Source: Desulfofarcimen acetoxidans DSM 771
GTDB taxonomy: Bacteria > Bacillota > Desulfotomaculia > Desulfotomaculales > Desulfofarciminaceae
Length of the DNA: 64,000 bases
Reading direction: 5' to 3'
Assembly: GCF_000024205.1 (NCBI RefSeq)
Contig: NC_013216.1
Coordinates: 3,410,001 to 3,474,000 of the forward strand
How positions within the stretch are numbered: position 1 is the stretch's first letter; every line of letters starts with the position of its first letter. Below the pieces are notes generated by a model. It did not search any database and had not been told where the DNA came from. It was given only the letters and a program-made list of their open reading frames with translations. Below are positions 35,946 through 44,938 of the stretch, piece after piece. A program made the position numbers and the translations under genes.

Positions 35946-37034
35946 GAACTCACCCCCTATTTTCAAACTCATGAGTATAATGATGTACTTTAGGATCAAG
36001 TCTATGTTTGTTCTACATCTTTGTATATGACTCTATTAATACGCATAGGATTCTTAATATTTTGCTAACAAAATATTAAGTCAAGTAAAAAATAACGATA
36101 TATATGAACTAATGAACCATAAAAATCAGTAACAACATCTATAGTATTAATGAATAATATATTTTTTTAAATATATTATTCATTTGGAATTAGTATGGAT
36201 ATTAGTATTCAGTCTAAATACTTAATTTACTAAATTATATCATTAATACTTTAGTATTAAAAGAAAATAACTTCATTCTGTTATTGCTGTTGTTGATTCA
36301 GAATTATGTTAGCAAATCAGGATATTAGGAATATTAAATAGTAAATGAATGAACTTGTTGATCTCAATCTACCATTGTAGTATAAACCATTTGTTCGATT
36401 TTTTTTAAAACATAAAAAATCTGCCCAGATTAGGCAAAGAATATCCATATCATTTACATAACTCCGGCTCTTCGTTATGCCCCACCATGTCCACTTAATG
36501 ATTGACAATGGTAAACCGTATTCTAACATCCTTATTTAAAGCCTGCCAATGTGTGATGCAACATTTTTAACAACTTTAAGGATATACGTCTGCATTTAAG
36601 AACACTCGCAATGGAGAACTGAAACTTGACAACTACACTGCACCTGCCCTCACCCACAGCCAGATGTTTCTCCACAAGGGTGGATCTAGATACACTGTTA
36701 TATTTCTTCATTAATATTCACCGAATTTAATTCATTATTAAAACTAATTATCCAGGTTTTGTTAACCGGAACATTTTTATTATGGCCAGACTCTGGTTAA
36801 AGTCTGAAAGAAATTCTTTCATGACGTTTTGTACCTTGAGCGAAGCAAAAGGAATGGATATAAATTATGAAAAAACGGTTTTCCCTTTCCATATTTTAAA
36901 GAGCATTTACTTAATTTTTCCCATCTTACTTTATTATCTTAAATTTTATTTGTTATTTTGACAAAAAAACATATGTTACCAGATCACCAATAACATAGCA
37001 TAATATGTTCAAAATTTCATAATTTCCTGGACAA
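35946..37034. other. Gene-poor AT-rich stretch upstream of the minor pilins
   Basis: About 1.1 kb with no supportable gene. It holds the 36149-36184 palindrome. A coding-like plus-strand stretch at 36610-36714 reads NGELKLDNYTAPALTHSQMF with no start. A segment at about 36745-36910 is similar to the sequence upstream of both pilT copies (ATTATCCAGGTTTTGTTAAC and GTTTTCCCTTTCCATATTTT). It must contain the minor-pilin promoter, but I cannot name it. Confidence 0.4.
36149..36184. repeat. Perfect 16-bp-arm palindrome
   Basis: AATGAATAATATATTT, a TTTT spacer and the exact complement. It lies about 200 bases upstream of the PilX-like start. Entirely A/T rich apart from one pair per arm, so it is a poor terminator; a regulator or replication-stress site is possible. 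Confidence 0.7.
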
Positions 37035-37067
37035 GAGAAAAAACCACCCAATTTTCATGGGCGGTTT
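37035..37067 (-). terminator. Terminator after the major pilin
   Basis: Minus-strand AAACCGCCCA pairs with TGGGTGGTTT (one G-T) around a 7-base loop, then TTTTTTCTC. It lies 57 bases beyond the pilin stop and separates pilin transcription from the minor-pilin unit. Confidence 0.85.
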
Positions 37068-37124
37068 GTAACGGCAAATCGTGGATAGTTAATAAGTTTA
37101 GTACCTACACTAATTTTCCTTATT

Positions 37125-37523
37125 TTACTCAGCTACTACATTGCCATTTGCGGCTTTTATATATTTCCCAGAGCCATCTGGTTGTATAGGTATTTCTTTT
37201 AGATAATTTGGAACCAAATTGGTAGGTACTGTCTCACCTTCAGCAGGAGTTCTTAGTGTAACACCAGTAATAGCTCCTGCGTTACTCATTACAACCTCAC
37301 TAAAGGTCCCAGAGACAACATTATCAGCCATATATGCTTGAATAGCACCTTCAATTATTCTAATATTTGCAGCATTAGCCTTTTGTTTTGCAGTAGTAGT
37401 AGTTGAAGTGTACACAGGTACCGCAATCGCTGCCAAAATACCTATAATTACTACAACCACCATCAATTCAACCAGAGTGAAGCCTTTTCTGTTCTTAAAT
37501 CTACCACTTATCACATTAAACAA
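37125..37523 (-). CDS. pilA: Type IV major pilin
   Basis: The 132-residue prepilin has the full type IVa signal. A basic leader (SGRFKNRK) precedes the cleavage after Gly14: GFTLVELMVVVVIIGILAAI with Glu at +5 and a helix typical of self-assembling subunits. The globular part is small (about 100 residues) and lacks the Cys pair of the D-region, common in Clostridia. The start is TTG at 37523, 7 bases after GGGAGGCG. It has its own terminator and a likely promoter (37546-37573). Its single-gene unit downstream of the assembly genes suggests high expression of the main subunit. Confidence 0.93.
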   Translation of the reverse strand: MFNVISGRFKNRKGFTLVELMVVVVIIGILAAIAVPVYTSTTTTAKQKANAANIRIIEGAIQAYMADNVVSGTFSEVVMSNAGAITGVTLRTPAEGETVPTNLVPNYLKEIPIQPDGSGKYIKAANGNVVAE

Positions 37524-37545
37524 TATATTCGCCTCCCTTCTTCTT

Positions 37546-37573
37546 ATTTTACTATTGTTATACCATCAATCAA
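37546..37573 (-). promoter_or_regulatory. Possible sigma-A promoter for pilA
   Basis: Minus-strand TTGATT (37573-37568), a 16-base spacer, TAAAAT (37551-37546). If used, pilA would not need the pilus-operon sigma factor. Moderate match only. Confidence 0.5.
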
Positions 37574-37630
37574 TTAGATTTAGACAATCCCATCCTGAAC
37601 TTCATATTTCAATCAAATATTTTTCACTAC

Positions 37631-38950
37631 TTATTCAGTACCGCTACTCTCACTCTCCTCATTCTTCTTAATCTCATCCAGCATATCTCTTATTTGCTTT
37701 ATTTTATTAGGCGCTTCCTCCACCCAGAGCACATATTCCGGATTATCAGTAGTACCTATATTCTTCGAAACATGCATTTTATACTGAGAAATACCTGTCA
37801 ATTCACTCAACAAGGATTTTTTGGCATTCAATACAGTATTCCCATGCTCTCCCTTATAAGTTAACACCGGCACCTTCACCGACTTCTTCGGCTGGTCAAG
37901 CTGCACCAAAGCATCCCGCACCTGTTTGACAAGAGCGGGGGGACAAATAACTGTAATCTGCTGGTTAAATCTATCATAATTATTTGGCGCTACAACCTTA
38001 ATCTCACCGGCAAAGTCAAACTGCTGCAACCACTGTGCCGCATCACCGACAACAACATTGCTTAGCTGGTGAACATATACATTTTGGCTCTCCGCACCTT
38101 TGAAGTCAAAGTCCTTAATTAAATTCTCCACAAGATCCCAGCGTTTGAAAAGATTTTGGTCAAAAACCACCAGAATGTTTTGCAGCTTCACATAGCGCTT
38201 AATTTTCATATCGTCAGGAAGACCGGCGTTAAGTATTTCCAAGGCTCTGCCGGAGGAGATATTCTCAGTTTTTATCTCCCGGTAATTAAGGGCCTCGGGC
38301 TTTTCCGTATTCTCCGCGTTTTCCTCTATATCCACAGCGTAGACAAGTTCCCGCACCTTTTGCAGGGACTTGGCTGTTCCCTGCACCCAAATGGCATGGG
38401 GGTTTGTGTCGACGGTCAGTACCTTTACATCAGGAATACTTAGTTGTTCGATTAAGCCCTTCAGTTTTGCCGCTGCGATATAATAAGTTTCGAACCTGGT
38501 CAGGATAGTTTGCTCAAACACATCCTTGGGCAGCATGTCCTGTGTACCGACAATGACAATATTTCCTTCCTTCACATAGCTAAGTCCCTTGCTCCTGATA
38601 ATGAGATCCAGTGCCTTGCCGCAGGGAATGTTCTTTGCCTGAAAGGTCACCGGCTGGGCTTTGGAATCCATCATTACAATATTTATATCCATTTTGATGG
38701 CCAGCGCGGACAGGACATCCCTTAAGTCGGCACTTTTTACATCAATCGATATTTGCGGCCCGATTGATCCCATTAAAGCTTCATCTGTTCCGTCGTCGGC
38801 TGATTGGTTGGCTTCCGCGGCCAGAGCAACCGGAAGCCAGAAAGCGGAATACAAATCAGAAGTTATAAAACCGGCAATCAAGAACACAATTACAACCAGC
38901 ACGGTTATAACCGGCTTTACAGGATCGGCATAAATAAATTTACTTAACAT
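37631..38950 (-). CDS. Secretin N-domain-like pilus protein without a beta-barrel
   Basis: From the ATG at 38950 the product is 439 residues: a basic start, one transmembrane segment (about 14-35), then repeated small alpha/beta domains of the secretin N-terminal family. The first is STN-like (ISIDVKSADLRDVLSALAIK, VTFQAKNIPCGKALDLIIRS). The following ones are N1-like (AIWVQGTAKSLQKVRELV and VTVICPPALVKQVRDALVQL). In PilQ/GspD the pore domain follows; here the protein ends without it. This fits a single-membrane cell, where these domains may form a periplasm-like collar through the wall. It overlaps the PilP-like gene by 11 bases. The upstream in-frame start at 39076 is rejected because GAGGGTGG precedes 38950. 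Confidence 0.8.
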   Translation of the reverse strand: MLSKFIYADPVKPVITVLVVIVFLIAGFITSDLYSAFWLPVALAAEANQSADDGTDEALMGSIGPQISIDVKSADLRDVLSALAIKMDINIVMMDSKAQPVTFQAKNIPCGKALDLIIRSKGLSYVKEGNIVIVGTQDMLPKDVFEQTILTRFETYYIAAAKLKGLIEQLSIPDVKVLTVDTNPHAIWVQGTAKSLQKVRELVYAVDIEENAENTEKPEALNYREIKTENISSGRALEILNAGLPDDMKIKRYVKLQNILVVFDQNLFKRWDLVENLIKDFDFKGAESQNVYVHQLSNVVVGDAAQWLQQFDFAGEIKVVAPNNYDRFNQQITVICPPALVKQVRDALVQLDQPKKSVKVPVLTYKGEHGNTVLNAKKSLLSELTGISQYKMHVSKNIGTTDNPEYVLWVEEAPNKIKQIRDMLDEIKKNEESESSGTE

Positions 38951-39542
38951 TGCTGCCACCCTCTTCAGCTGAATTTGTGTTCTGCTTATCACTCGTACCG
39001 GAGCCGGCCTGGCTTGCATTCTCACCTGTTGTTTTCTGTGCGGAGCTTTCTTGAGGCACCATAACTCTGCTGCCAAATTTTAGGCGAATTGTCTTACCCC
39101 CGCCTGACAGGGTTACCGTACTTTTATTTATCTCCCGCACCTGCCATACATCCGCCACACTCATACCTTTAGATACAATGTAGACAGCTCCCCCTGACTG
39201 AATAATGGCCAGGTCACCGCCCTCTCCGCCGGAAATGATACCCTGCAGTGTCATACCGCCGCTAAAAGGATCTTCACCCTGGGACTGTTCTTTTATTGTT
39301 CTTTTAGATGCCGGCAGGTAGTTGTACATTTTATCCAGAGAAACATCTTTAGGGTTAATACCGGTAACTGGCGTGTTCTGAGACGGCTCACCGTAAAACT
39401 TAACTTTTACGAAAATCAGGGCAAAGATAAGGACAACAACAATCCCCACACCGGTCAGCAGCTTCTTCTTATTTTCTGTCACATACTTGAGCAAAATTTC
39501 TTTATCTATTTCTTTTTTCAAAAACTTCACAGTATGCATCAT
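38940..39542 (-). CDS. PilP/GspC-like pilus alignment protein
   Basis: The 200-residue product has an N-terminal cytosolic basic part, one transmembrane helix (about 30-48), and a periplasmic-type homology region at about 90-165: DPFSGGMTLQGIISGGEGGD, AVYIVSKGMSVADVWQV, and KTIRLKFGSRVMV. This is the PilP/GspC HR fold that binds secretin N-domains, matching the secretin-like neighbour. The last 35 residues are low complexity. The gene starts 17 bases after pilO. There is no lipoprotein Cys, unlike Gram-negative PilP; an integral anchor is used instead. Confidence 0.72.
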   Translation of the reverse strand: MMHTVKFLKKEIDKEILLKYVTENKKKLLTGVGIVVVLIFALIFVKVKFYGEPSQNTPVTGINPKDVSLDKMYNYLPASKRTIKEQSQGEDPFSGGMTLQGIISGGEGGDLAIIQSGGAVYIVSKGMSVADVWQVREINKSTVTLSGGGKTIRLKFGSRVMVPQESSAQKTTGENASQAGSGTSDKQNTNSAEEGGSNVK

Positions 39543-39559
39543 CCCTTTTAGTGAGGTTT

Positions 39560-40093
39560 CTAACGTGGGGAATAAAAAGCACTGGCTGTAAGATCAGCCT
39601 TTAACCCGAGTAACTCTTGCCCGTCTTTAGTCAGCTTGATTTCGTCTATGCGCATAACCCGGGGACCGTTTTCCAGGCGGTCTACCAGGTTAAGCAATTC
39701 CTGATATCTGCCGGTAAAAGTTAACTTCAAAGGCATTTCCACATAACCGCTCTTGTTGACCCTGTTGTCAAAATTAATCTGGTTAAAATCAGCACCGGCT
39801 TCATCAGCCGCTCTCTCCAAGTCAGCGAGCAGGACATTTTCCTCAGGCTGAGCCGGCACCAGCCTGTCAAAGCGGTTGAGCAGTTCCCGCAGCCCTTCAT
39901 ACTGCTGCTTGGCTGCCAGTCGATCCTGCAGAACAGACTGAACATGGGCCAGAGATGACTGTTCGGCAGAAACATCCTGCCAGGCGGATCGCAGCACCCC
40001 GATTTGCAAATATAATAAAAAGACTAAAAAAACAAAAACAACAATCCCAACGATCAGCACGGGAAGTTCTGGCAGCCGATCCTTAATTTCCAT
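39560..40093 (-). CDS. pilO: Type IV pilus alignment protein PilO
   Basis: PilO forms the inner-membrane PilN-PilO pair that links the ATPase platform to the pilus. The 177-residue product has one transmembrane helix (about 10-30), a coiled coil (VSAEQSSLAHVQSVLQDRLA), and a C-terminal ferredoxin-like domain with MPLKLTFTGRYQELLNLVDR and GPRVMRIDEIKL, diagnostic of PilO. It overlaps pilN by 11 bases, so translation is coupled. The length is close to the family's (about 180-210). Confidence 0.92.
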   Translation of the reverse strand: MEIKDRLPELPVLIVGIVVFVFLVFLLYLQIGVLRSAWQDVSAEQSSLAHVQSVLQDRLAAKQQYEGLRELLNRFDRLVPAQPEENVLLADLERAADEAGADFNQINFDNRVNKSGYVEMPLKLTFTGRYQELLNLVDRLENGPRVMRIDEIKLTKDGQELLGLKADLTASAFYSPR

Positions 40094-40805
40094 TAACTCC
40101 GCCTGCCTTTCCGGTTTGGGAACCGGCTGGATTTAACGCAGCCTTGATTTCAAAACGCACCATTTTCTGCCCTTCCTGATCTTCTTCAGAGGAAAACTGG
40201 CAGCGGACATCACTAAGATAAGACAGTTTATTCATCCCCTCCAGCCATTCTCCCACAGTAGAGTGATCGGGAGACAGGCCTTGCAGGTCAAGCCCGCCCA
40301 CGGCAGTTGAAGCATTTGGGGCAACAGGTGCGGAAGAATTAGGTGTTGTTGCGGTGACAGAGGTCACCGGTTTTTGACCCTGAACAGATTGTCCCAACTG
40401 GGCAACCGGATTGTTGCCTGCAGCCACTGAAGTGTTATTATTGATGACTGAAAAACCCGTTAGCCGGATGCCGGCAGGCATACAATTGTTTATCTCCGTC
40501 ATGATTTTTGTCCAATCCGCGTTCGTTCCCAGAGCAGTTCCTATAAGCTTATCCGCCTGAGCCACCTTGTCCTGCAAAACCGCGTAGCTTTCATTGGCAT
40601 TAACCTGCGCTTCCAGTGCCATGCGGTTTTTTTTCAGCGCTGCGGCCTCAGATTCAATCTGCCAGGTAAAGATAAACAGTACCGCGTAAACCAGCAAGAA
40701 CACTCCCAGCACAATGCCCCCGATAAAAACCTGTTCCCGCCGCTTTTGCTTTTTCCGCTGCTGGCCCAACAGCTCAGGAGGCAACAAATTAATTCTGATA
40801 TCCAT
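40083..40805 (-). CDS. pilN: Type IV pilus alignment protein PilN
   Basis: PilN binds PilM through its cytosolic N terminus. The 240-residue product begins MDIRINLLPPELLGQQRKKQ, containing the INLLPxE motif that docks in PilM. A transmembrane helix follows (about 28-48), then a coiled coil and a ferredoxin-like domain. An Asn/Ser/Pro/Val-rich insertion of about 50 residues (near 120-175) is unusual for the family. It starts 1 base after the pilM stop and overlaps pilO. Confidence 0.93.
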   Translation of the reverse strand: MDIRINLLPPELLGQQRKKQKRREQVFIGGIVLGVFLLVYAVLFIFTWQIESEAAALKKNRMALEAQVNANESYAVLQDKVAQADKLIGTALGTNADWTKIMTEINNCMPAGIRLTGFSVINNNTSVAAGNNPVAQLGQSVQGQKPVTSVTATTPNSSAPVAPNASTAVGGLDLQGLSPDHSTVGEWLEGMNKLSYLSDVRCQFSSEEDQEGQKMVRFEIKAALNPAGSQTGKAGGVNGN

Positions 40806-40806
40806 A

Positions 40807-41859
40807 CTACGATGCCTGAAGTCCGCGCAAGGCCAAACCGATACTTACGGAAAAATCCAAACCGTCGGGGCCCAGATTCTTATTTCTAAACGCGGCTATC
40901 TTTATATTTTCCAGAGGTTTAATTGTCTCCACCGGTAAATCCAGTTCTTCTTGCAAAAACTCCGCCAGGCCGTCCATGCGCGCCCCTCTCCCGCTCAAGG
41001 CTATATGATCAATTACGGCGGAGGTGTTCTGAACCAGATAATAATTAATCAGTGAGCGAATCTCATTGGCCAGAACAAATACCCACTCACTGAAAACACC
41101 CGGCATACCGGCGGGATAGCTCCGGGCTTCTTCTTCTGCGGCGGCGGCCGCCTGCTGAATATTTTCCAGAACTGAGCCCAGAGGCAAATCCAGCTCTCTG
41201 GCAAAAAACTGCAATGAATGCGGCAGTGACCTGGCTAACATGGGCACACCGCCCGAAACCAGAAACAGGGTAGTTAACCCATTGGCAATATCTATGACCA
41301 GCACGGTGCCGGCAAGCCGGGTTCGGGGAACAGTTCTTGCCAGGGCCAGGGGAGACGCGTCAATGACTAACGGCCGCAACCCGGCAGCCGTTAGTACATG
41401 CAGGCTTTTTTCCAATATTTCACGCTGCACGGCTACCAGCAGCACATCCAGGGCAGGCCCGTTCTCTCCTTCTAACTCGCCCACCACCGCAAAATCCAAT
41501 ACCAGTTCGGAAACAGGTACGGGAAAATAGTCATCCGACTGGTAGCGTACCACTTGAGCCAGCTTCTTTTGCTCAAGTTTGGGAAATACAGCCCTTCTAA
41601 ACAACACACCCTGGTTAAATATGCCTAAAGTTACTTCCCGGCTGCCCACCTGTGATTTATTCCATAGCTCCTCCAGAGCACCGGCGACAGCGGGCACATC
41701 CTCAACAATACCCTCTGCAACGGCATTGTCAGGTATCTCAATCTGCCCGGCCCCCACCAGAGTAAACGGCGGTGCGGAACCTTTTAATTTGACAAAACGT
41801 ATAACCCCCGTATCAAATTCCAGTCCTACAGCATCCGTTGATTTCAAAAAAAATCCCAT
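40807..41859 (-). CDS. pilM: Actin-like pilus assembly protein PilM
   Basis: PilM is a cytosolic FtsA-like actin-fold ATPase that ties PilN to PilB/PilC. The 350-residue product has FTA-type motifs: GLEFDTGVIRFVKL at the start, LVIDIANGLTTLFLV (phosphate 2 region), ALSGRGARMDGLAEFL (adenosine-binding region). The length is typical. I choose ATG at 41859; a TTG at 41871 abuts GGGAG and is too close. The sigma-factor stop lies 19 bases upstream. It is in the standard pilM-N-O order. Confidence 0.92.
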   Translation of the reverse strand: MGFFLKSTDAVGLEFDTGVIRFVKLKGSAPPFTLVGAGQIEIPDNAVAEGIVEDVPAVAGALEELWNKSQVGSREVTLGIFNQGVLFRRAVFPKLEQKKLAQVVRYQSDDYFPVPVSELVLDFAVVGELEGENGPALDVLLVAVQREILEKSLHVLTAAGLRPLVIDASPLALARTVPRTRLAGTVLVIDIANGLTTLFLVSGGVPMLARSLPHSLQFFARELDLPLGSVLENIQQAAAAAEEEARSYPAGMPGVFSEWVFVLANEIRSLINYYLVQNTSAVIDHIALSGRGARMDGLAEFLQEELDLPVETIKPLENIKIAAFRNKNLGPDGLDFSVSIGLALRGLQAS

Positions 41860-41878
41860 GCCTAAAGTCAACTCCCGC

Positions 41879-42598
41879 TTAAGATAAAATCCTGGACAAA
41901 AGATTTAAACTCTTGCGTAAAATTCTCGACACGCTGCGCTGGCTGATGCCTAACTGGCTAGCCGCCTCGGTCTGGGTCATGTCTTTGTAAAATAAAAGAT
42001 GAATGACTCTTTGCTGCAGTTCTGTCAGTTTATACAATGCCTGCTCCAGAACAATACGATCCTCAATAGGCAGACAAAAGCTTTCATATTTGAGACTTTG
42101 AATTTTATGCAACTCGATTTCGTCCAGGGAAACAAAACCGGCCCGCATGGCCTGAACCACACCCTCCTCACAAACATTGACAAACTCTGCAATTTGACTG
42201 AGGGAGGGAATTTGCCCGTTTTCCTTCATGTAATCATCAACAAAACGGTTAATACGAGCCTGCAGTTCGGCCACAGCAGCGGGACAAGCGTAAGAAGCTT
42301 CTTTGCGGATATGATGCCTTATTTCACCCATGATGCAGTGGGCGGCATAGGTGCTGAAAAGAACCCCCCGGCTAGAATCAAAACGGCCAAGAGCCTTCAG
42401 CAAGCCCTCATAACCTGACTGCATAAGATCTTCTGTCTGGCGGCCGGAAGCATAGAGCTTGGCAAAATGGCGCACCAGCCTGCTGCCGGACATCATCACC
42501 TGCCGCAAGCGCTCTTCATCTTTTACAACCAGGTATTCTTGAAAAGCTTGATTTAAATCAACTGCACCGCCCGGCTGCCCCGGTACGAAATCACCCAC
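41879..42598 (-). CDS. Sigma-70 family factor embedded in the pilus operon
   Basis: The 239-residue protein has the main parts of a sigma factor. Region 2 (about 50-100) is EDLMQSGYEGLLKALGRFD and FSTYAAHCIMGEIRHHIRKE. A short region 3 (about 110-165) follows. Region 4 (about 185-235) is LTELQQRVIHLLFYKDMTQT and ASQLGISQRSVSRILRKS. It resembles the SigF/SigG/SigB branch but matches none that I know. The GTG start follows GGGAGGTAAAACCT. It sits between pilC (5-base gap) and pilM (19 bases), so it is made with the pilus. It may direct late pilus genes or a wider regulon. No anti-sigma factor is visible next to it. Confidence 0.88.
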   Translation of the reverse strand: MGDFVPGQPGGAVDLNQAFQEYLVVKDEERLRQVMMSGSRLVRHFAKLYASGRQTEDLMQSGYEGLLKALGRFDSSRGVLFSTYAAHCIMGEIRHHIRKEASYACPAAVAELQARINRFVDDYMKENGQIPSLSQIAEFVNVCEEGVVQAMRAGFVSLDEIELHKIQSLKYESFCLPIEDRIVLEQALYKLTELQQRVIHLLFYKDMTQTEAASQLGISQRSVSRILRKSLNLLSRILS

Positions 42599-42603
42599 AG
42601 GTT

Positions 42604-43815
42604 TTACCTCCCAATAGAAGATGAAACAGCAGAAAAAATTGGCAGGTAAAGAGCTATTACAATGGCACCGATAATCCCGCCAACTACAATTAGAACAACC
42701 GGTTCCAGCATAGATGTGAGGCCTTTGGTTATAGTAGAGACTTCTTCCTCATAAAAATCAGCTACCCTGGTCAATAGATTAGTCAATTCCCCCGTTTCCT
42801 CTCCCACAGCTATCATATTGGTCAGCATGGGTGGGAAAAAACCGCTTTTGCCTATAGGGATAGCCATGCTCTGACCCTGCTGTATCCCCTCTTCCACCTC
42901 TTTGACAATTTCCACCACCCTTTTGCTGCCGGAAGCCGGCCCGGCTGCCTCCAGGGCCTGCATCACCGAGACACCCCCGGACATCAAAGTAGATAAAGTG
43001 CGGGAAAACCGTGCCACAGTAACTTTTTTAAACAAATCCCCGAAAACAGGCAGACGATACTTAAAACGGTCAAAGAAATCCTTACCCGCTTCACTCCTGA
43101 CGTAGGCGCGTATACCGATAAAAAGAACTATTATTCCCAGCATATACAACAGGCTGTAACTGCGCAGGGAGTGACTGAAACCAAAAATAATCCTGGTAGG
43201 CAAGGGAGGTGCTACTCCCTGCGGGATAAAACCCTCAAATATAGGTACGATAAAAAACATCATGCACAAAATAACCAAACCGGCAAACATTATAATTATG
43301 ATCGGATAAAAAGTGGCTGACTTTATATTGTCACGCAAAATTTTTTCTCTTTCCAGCTGCATTGACAACCTGTTCAGCATCTCTTCCATCATACCGCCGA
43401 CTTCACCGGCCTTAATCATATCCACATACATTTTAGAAAATATATCCTGATGCGCGCTCATGGCGGCGGAAAAACTCATGCCGCCCTCCACGGCGTGAGC
43501 CATTTCCCCGGCTGCCCGCGCCAGCACGGGATTCTCCGACTGCTCGCTCAGTGTGTACAAACCCCGGGTCAGCGGAATACCGGCCGTGAGCATGGCTGAC
43601 AGCTGCCTGCTGAAAAAACTTAACTGGCCGATTTTAACCTTGCCTCTCTTTTGCAGAGCATTTCTCAAAAAAGATTCCTTTATCTCTTTAACCTCAAGCA
43701 CGACATAACCCATTTTTTTCAGGCGGGATACCACTGCAAAATCGTGCTCACCCTCCATTTTGCCGGTCAGCTCGCTACCCGTCTTATCCAGAGCCTGGTA
43801 TGCGTATAAAGGCAT
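42604..43815 (-). CDS. pilC: Type IV pilus platform protein PilC
   Basis: PilC/GspF is the inner-membrane platform that works with PilB and PilT. The 403-residue product begins MPLYAYQALDKTG and has two GspF repeats. The first has FFSRQLSAMLTAGIPLTRGL and the second FSRTLSTLMSGGVSVMQAL. Three transmembrane helices lie near about 168, 218 and 375, the last followed by LYLPIFS. I place the start at the ATG at 43815, after GGGAGAGAATCAAA; in-frame upstream starts to 43905 add unlike sequence. pilT is 40 bases upstream; the sigma factor follows after 5 bases. Confidence 0.95.
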   Translation of the reverse strand: MPLYAYQALDKTGSELTGKMEGEHDFAVVSRLKKMGYVVLEVKEIKESFLRNALQKRGKVKIGQLSFFSRQLSAMLTAGIPLTRGLYTLSEQSENPVLARAAGEMAHAVEGGMSFSAAMSAHQDIFSKMYVDMIKAGEVGGMMEEMLNRLSMQLEREKILRDNIKSATFYPIIIIMFAGLVILCMMFFIVPIFEGFIPQGVAPPLPTRIIFGFSHSLRSYSLLYMLGIIVLFIGIRAYVRSEAGKDFFDRFKYRLPVFGDLFKKVTVARFSRTLSTLMSGGVSVMQALEAAGPASGSKRVVEIVKEVEEGIQQGQSMAIPIGKSGFFPPMLTNMIAVGEETGELTNLLTRVADFYEEEVSTITKGLTSMLEPVVLIVVGGIIGAIVIALYLPIFSAVSSSIGR

Positions 43816-43855
43816 TTTGATTCTCTCCCTTGCAGGGTTATCTACAAATACACGC

Positions 43856-44938
43856 TCAATACTGGCCCCGCCGCAGCACACGCTCCAGCTCAACCCGGTC
43901 AACACAGTGCTCCAGGGCCATATCCCGCGTAATTTTTCCGCTTAAGAAAAGTTCAGCCAGAGCCTGATCCATGGTCTGCATGCCTGTGTTGCGTGAAGTC
44001 TGCATAACCGTATAAAGCTGGTGCTCTTTGCCCTCTCTGATCAGGTTTCTCACAGCCGGCGTGCTCAGCAATAACTCTACCGCAACCACCCTTCCCTTGC
44101 CGTCGGCCCGGTGGATTAACTGCTGGGCCAAAACAGCCTGCAGAGAATCGGCCAGCTGCTGACGAATCTGATTGCGGGCGCTGTCGGGAAAAACATCAAT
44201 AATACGGTGCAGGGCCAAAGGGGCCGTCTGCGTATGCAGGGTGGAATATACCAGGTGCCCTGTCTCGGCGGCGGTAAGGGCAATGGATATACTCTCCATA
44301 TCTCTCATCTCTCCCACCAGTATCACATCCGGATCATGCCGCAGTACATGCCTCAGAGCACTGGCAAAGGAAAAAGTGTCTGTCCCCACTTCTCTCTGCT
44401 TGATAATAGATTTTTTGTGGCTGTGCAAAAATTCTATGGGATTTTCGATAGTAACAATATTTAAGGACTGCTCTTCGTTAATCAGTTTAATAATGGAAGC
44501 CAGGGTTGTTGACTTGCCGCTTCCCGTAGGCCCGGTAACCAGCACCAGTCCTCTGGGCAGCTGGGATAAACCCCTGACTGCCGGAGGCAGGTTCAGGTCC
44601 TTCATATCAGGAATATTTATGGCTACCGCCCGGAAATTAACCGCCAGGGAACCTCTCTGCCACATAATATTTCCCCGAAAACGGCTGACACCCGGCACCG
44701 AATAAGAGAAATCCAATTCCCATTCTTTTTCCAGCTGTTCCCTTTGACCGGGCAGCAAAACCGGATAAACCAGATCCTCTATATCCCTTGGCATCAGCTT
44801 GGGATAATCCATACGCAAAAGCTCACCGTAGACCCGCACCACCGGAGGCATACCGGCTGTCAGGTGCAGGTCTGAACCGTCCATTTGCACCATTTTTTTT
44901 AATATCTCATTCACATCAACCGCTTTTTGCTCATCCAT
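43856..44938 (-). CDS. pilT: Pilus retraction ATPase PilT
   Basis: The 360-residue protein has the PilT pattern. N-terminal SDLHLTAGMPPVVRVYGELL leads into Walker A GPTGSGKSTTLASI, the Asp box IVTIENPIEFLH, Walker B-region LVGEMRDMESI, the His box HLVYSTLHTQ, and the retraction motif TPAVRNLIREGKEHQ. This is the copy embedded in the pil operon. It shares its single overlapping base (TAATG) with the pilB stop. It is divergent from the 31.2-kb copy and so not its recent duplicate. Confidence 0.95.
   Translation of the reverse strand: MDEQKAVDVNEILKKMVQMDGSDLHLTAGMPPVVRVYGELLRMDYPKLMPRDIEDLVYPVLLPGQREQLEKEWELDFSYSVPGVSRFRGNIMWQRGSLAVNFRAVAINIPDMKDLNLPPAVRGLSQLPRGLVLVTGPTGSGKSTTLASIIKLINEEQSLNIVTIENPIEFLHSHKKSIIKQREVGTDTFSFASALRHVLRHDPDVILVGEMRDMESISIALTAAETGHLVYSTLHTQTAPLALHRIIDVFPDSARNQIRQQLADSLQAVLAQQLIHRADGKGRVVAVELLLSTPAVRNLIREGKEHQLYTVMQTSRNTGMQTMDQALAELFLSGKITRDMALEHCVDRVELERVLRRGQY

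Noticed and set aside
36317-36529. 70-codon minus-strand frame
   Set aside because: No ribosome binding site, low complexity and no family signal; AT-rich chance frame.
37631-38950. Secretin-like gene as proof of an outer membrane
   Set aside because: The pore domain is absent, and no LPS or BAM genes are seen; spore and SLH genes fit a monoderm.
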